A DNA stretch of 64,000 nt from Marinicrinis sediminis (GTDB lineage Bacteria; Bacillota; Bacilli; Paenibacillales; KCTC-33676), in contig NZ_JBHUMM010000043.1 in NCBI RefSeq assembly GCF_042685085.1, forward strand, positions 496,001-560,000, read 5' to 3'. A model generated the notes under the pieces. It made no database searches, was not told the origin of the DNA, and saw only the letters and a program-made list of their open reading frames with translations. The first letter of the stretch is position 1; each line of letters starts with the position of its first letter. Below are positions 63,348 to 64,000 of the stretch, in pieces. The position numbers were made by a program, and so were the translations under genes.

Positions 63348-63377
63348 CCATCCGTTCAAACGTTTGCAAACGGATGG
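63348..63377. promoter_or_regulatory. LacI/CcpA-like palindrome before the pullulanase gene
   Basis: CCATCCGTT and AACGGATGG flank a CAAACGTTTG core with a central CG, the pattern of LacI-family and catabolite (cre) operators. It lies 47 bases before the pullulanase start, so glucose or maltose control is plausible. It can also fold as a hairpin. The remaining gap shows GAAACGTTCA at 63318, another half-site like element, but no clear -35. Confidence 0.5.
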
Positions 63378-63423
63378 CAATCGCAGTACCTGAAGGGATA
63401 GAAATATGGATGGAGGGTTTTGT

Positions 63424-64000
63424 ATGGCTGTACAGAGAGAACAGGAAAAGCCCATTGATTATGGTGACAAATCGGTCACGAACGGGATATCAGTCTTTGA
63501 TGAAGCATTCGATACGTACTTTTCCTATGATGGAGACGACTTGGGCTGTCACTGGAAGGAAGAGGAAAGCAAATTTGTACTTTGGGCGCCTACCGCTGCG
63601 CAGGCTGAGTTAGTGATTTATGAAAACGAAGCAGATGAGACGGGAAAAGCCTACGTCATGAATCGTAACGACAAGGGAGTGTGGAGACTCGACGTTCGCG
63701 AAGCCTTGCTCGGCAAGTTGTATACATATCGGGTCAAGGTCGGTGAACAGTGGAATGAAGCTGTAGACCCTTATGCCAAGGCCGTTTCTGTCAATGGTTT
63801 TCGCGGAGCGATTGTCGATCTGGCCCAAACGAGCCCGAACGGATGGGAAGCAGACAGCAAGCCTCCTTTTGCGGCAGAAACAGATGCCATCATCTATGAA
63901 GTGCATGTGCGTGACCTGACCATGCATCCGGATAGCGGATCGTCCAGCAAAGGAACGTTTCTGGGAGCGGCTGAGGAAGGTACCAAAGGTCCGCAGGGTA
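63424..64000 (+). CDS. Type I pullulanase, N-terminal part (runs off the window)
   Basis: The frame is open from ATG 63424 to the right edge without a stop, 192 codons, so the catalytic barrel lies outside. GGATGGAGGG precedes the ATG. After a ~35-residue start, a CBM48-like domain shows HWKEEESKFVLWAPTAAQAELVIYE and KLYTYRVKVGEQWNEAVDPYAKAVSVNG. Then IIYEVHVRDLTMHPDSG begins the GH13 barrel as in pullulanase type I (AmyX/PulA). It has no signal peptide and no CBM41 domain at its N-terminus, so it is cytoplasmic. It would debranch the glucan made by the locus at 28-36 kb. Confidence 0.9.
   Translation, partial: MAVQREQEKPIDYGDKSVTNGISVFDEAFDTYFSYDGDDLGCHWKEEESKFVLWAPTAAQAELVIYENEADETGKAYVMNRNDKGVWRLDVREALLGKLYTYRVKVGEQWNEAVDPYAKAVSVNGFRGAIVDLAQTSPNGWEADSKPPFAAETDAIIYEVHVRDLTMHPDSGSSSKGTFLGAAEEGTKGPQG

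Overview
The window looks like chromosomal DNA from a spore-forming Gram-positive bacterium of the Paenibacillus type. This is inferred from strong AGGAGG-like ribosome binding sites with many GTG/TTG starts, tandem YjcZ-type spore-associated miniproteins, a thyA-dfrA pair, a DegV protein, an EcsC-family protein, a cytochrome bd-type oxidase and a large NRPS locus. No rRNA, tRNA, insertion sequence, integrase or CRISPR array was seen. No gene-free stretch exceeds about 300 bases.

Region 1 (1-19918) is the right-hand part of a nonribosomal peptide cluster, probably a hybrid with a trans-AT polyketide line, that continues beyond the left edge. Four collinear proteins read: FkbH-PCP-C (5' truncated); half-C - A (Phe-like code) - PCP - C; half-C - A interrupted by a methyltransferase - PCP - E-like domain; half-C - A interrupted by a methyltransferase - PCP - a C-terminal domain resembling BtrH/C39-type acyltransferases instead of a thioesterase. 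They are followed by a membrane-anchored protein with a pullulanase-type starch-binding (CBM41/PUD) domain, an MFS exporter, an Sfp-type phosphopantetheinyl transferase and a free-standing malonyl transferase. A strong terminator closes the cluster. The unusual points are FDF-ending C-terminal tails facing N-terminal half-condensation domains, the twin A2-A3 methyltransferase insertions, the noncanonical release domain and the stray carbohydrate-binding protein.

Region 2 (19983-28295) holds thyA-dfrA, a chromate-type transporter, a Gfo/Idh/MocA dehydrogenase, a ribose-type sugar ABC transporter (binding protein, double ATPase, permease) and a small BC1872-like protein.

Region 3 (28332-35950) is an alpha-glucan or storage/surface polysaccharide locus: a GH15-like glucoamylase, a DUF4912 protein, a GH57-GT4 fusion and a nucleotidyltransferase-hexapeptide-phosphomutase fusion. 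A small EamA-like membrane protein sits on the opposite strand.

Region 4 (35986-55155) is ordinary chromosomal content: membrane exporter, acyltransferase 3, metallophosphoesterase, GrpB, MFS transporters, thiamine pyrophosphokinase, EcsC, DegV, hemolysin III, glutathione peroxidase, asparaginase, an orphan ABC ATPase, a cytochrome bd-like oxidase, an ABC-class ATPase, a low-molecular-weight tyrosine phosphatase and several small unknown proteins.

Region 5 (55265-64000) has five tandem YjcZ-type miniproteins with sporulation-like -10 elements, a 1756-residue pseudokinase-AAA-GAF-histidine kinase, a MarR regulator whose 18-bp palindromic operator recurs before a pirin gene, and the start of a type I pullulanase behind a LacI/CcpA-like palindrome. 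Domain calls and start choices were made by eye from the sequence; no database search was run.
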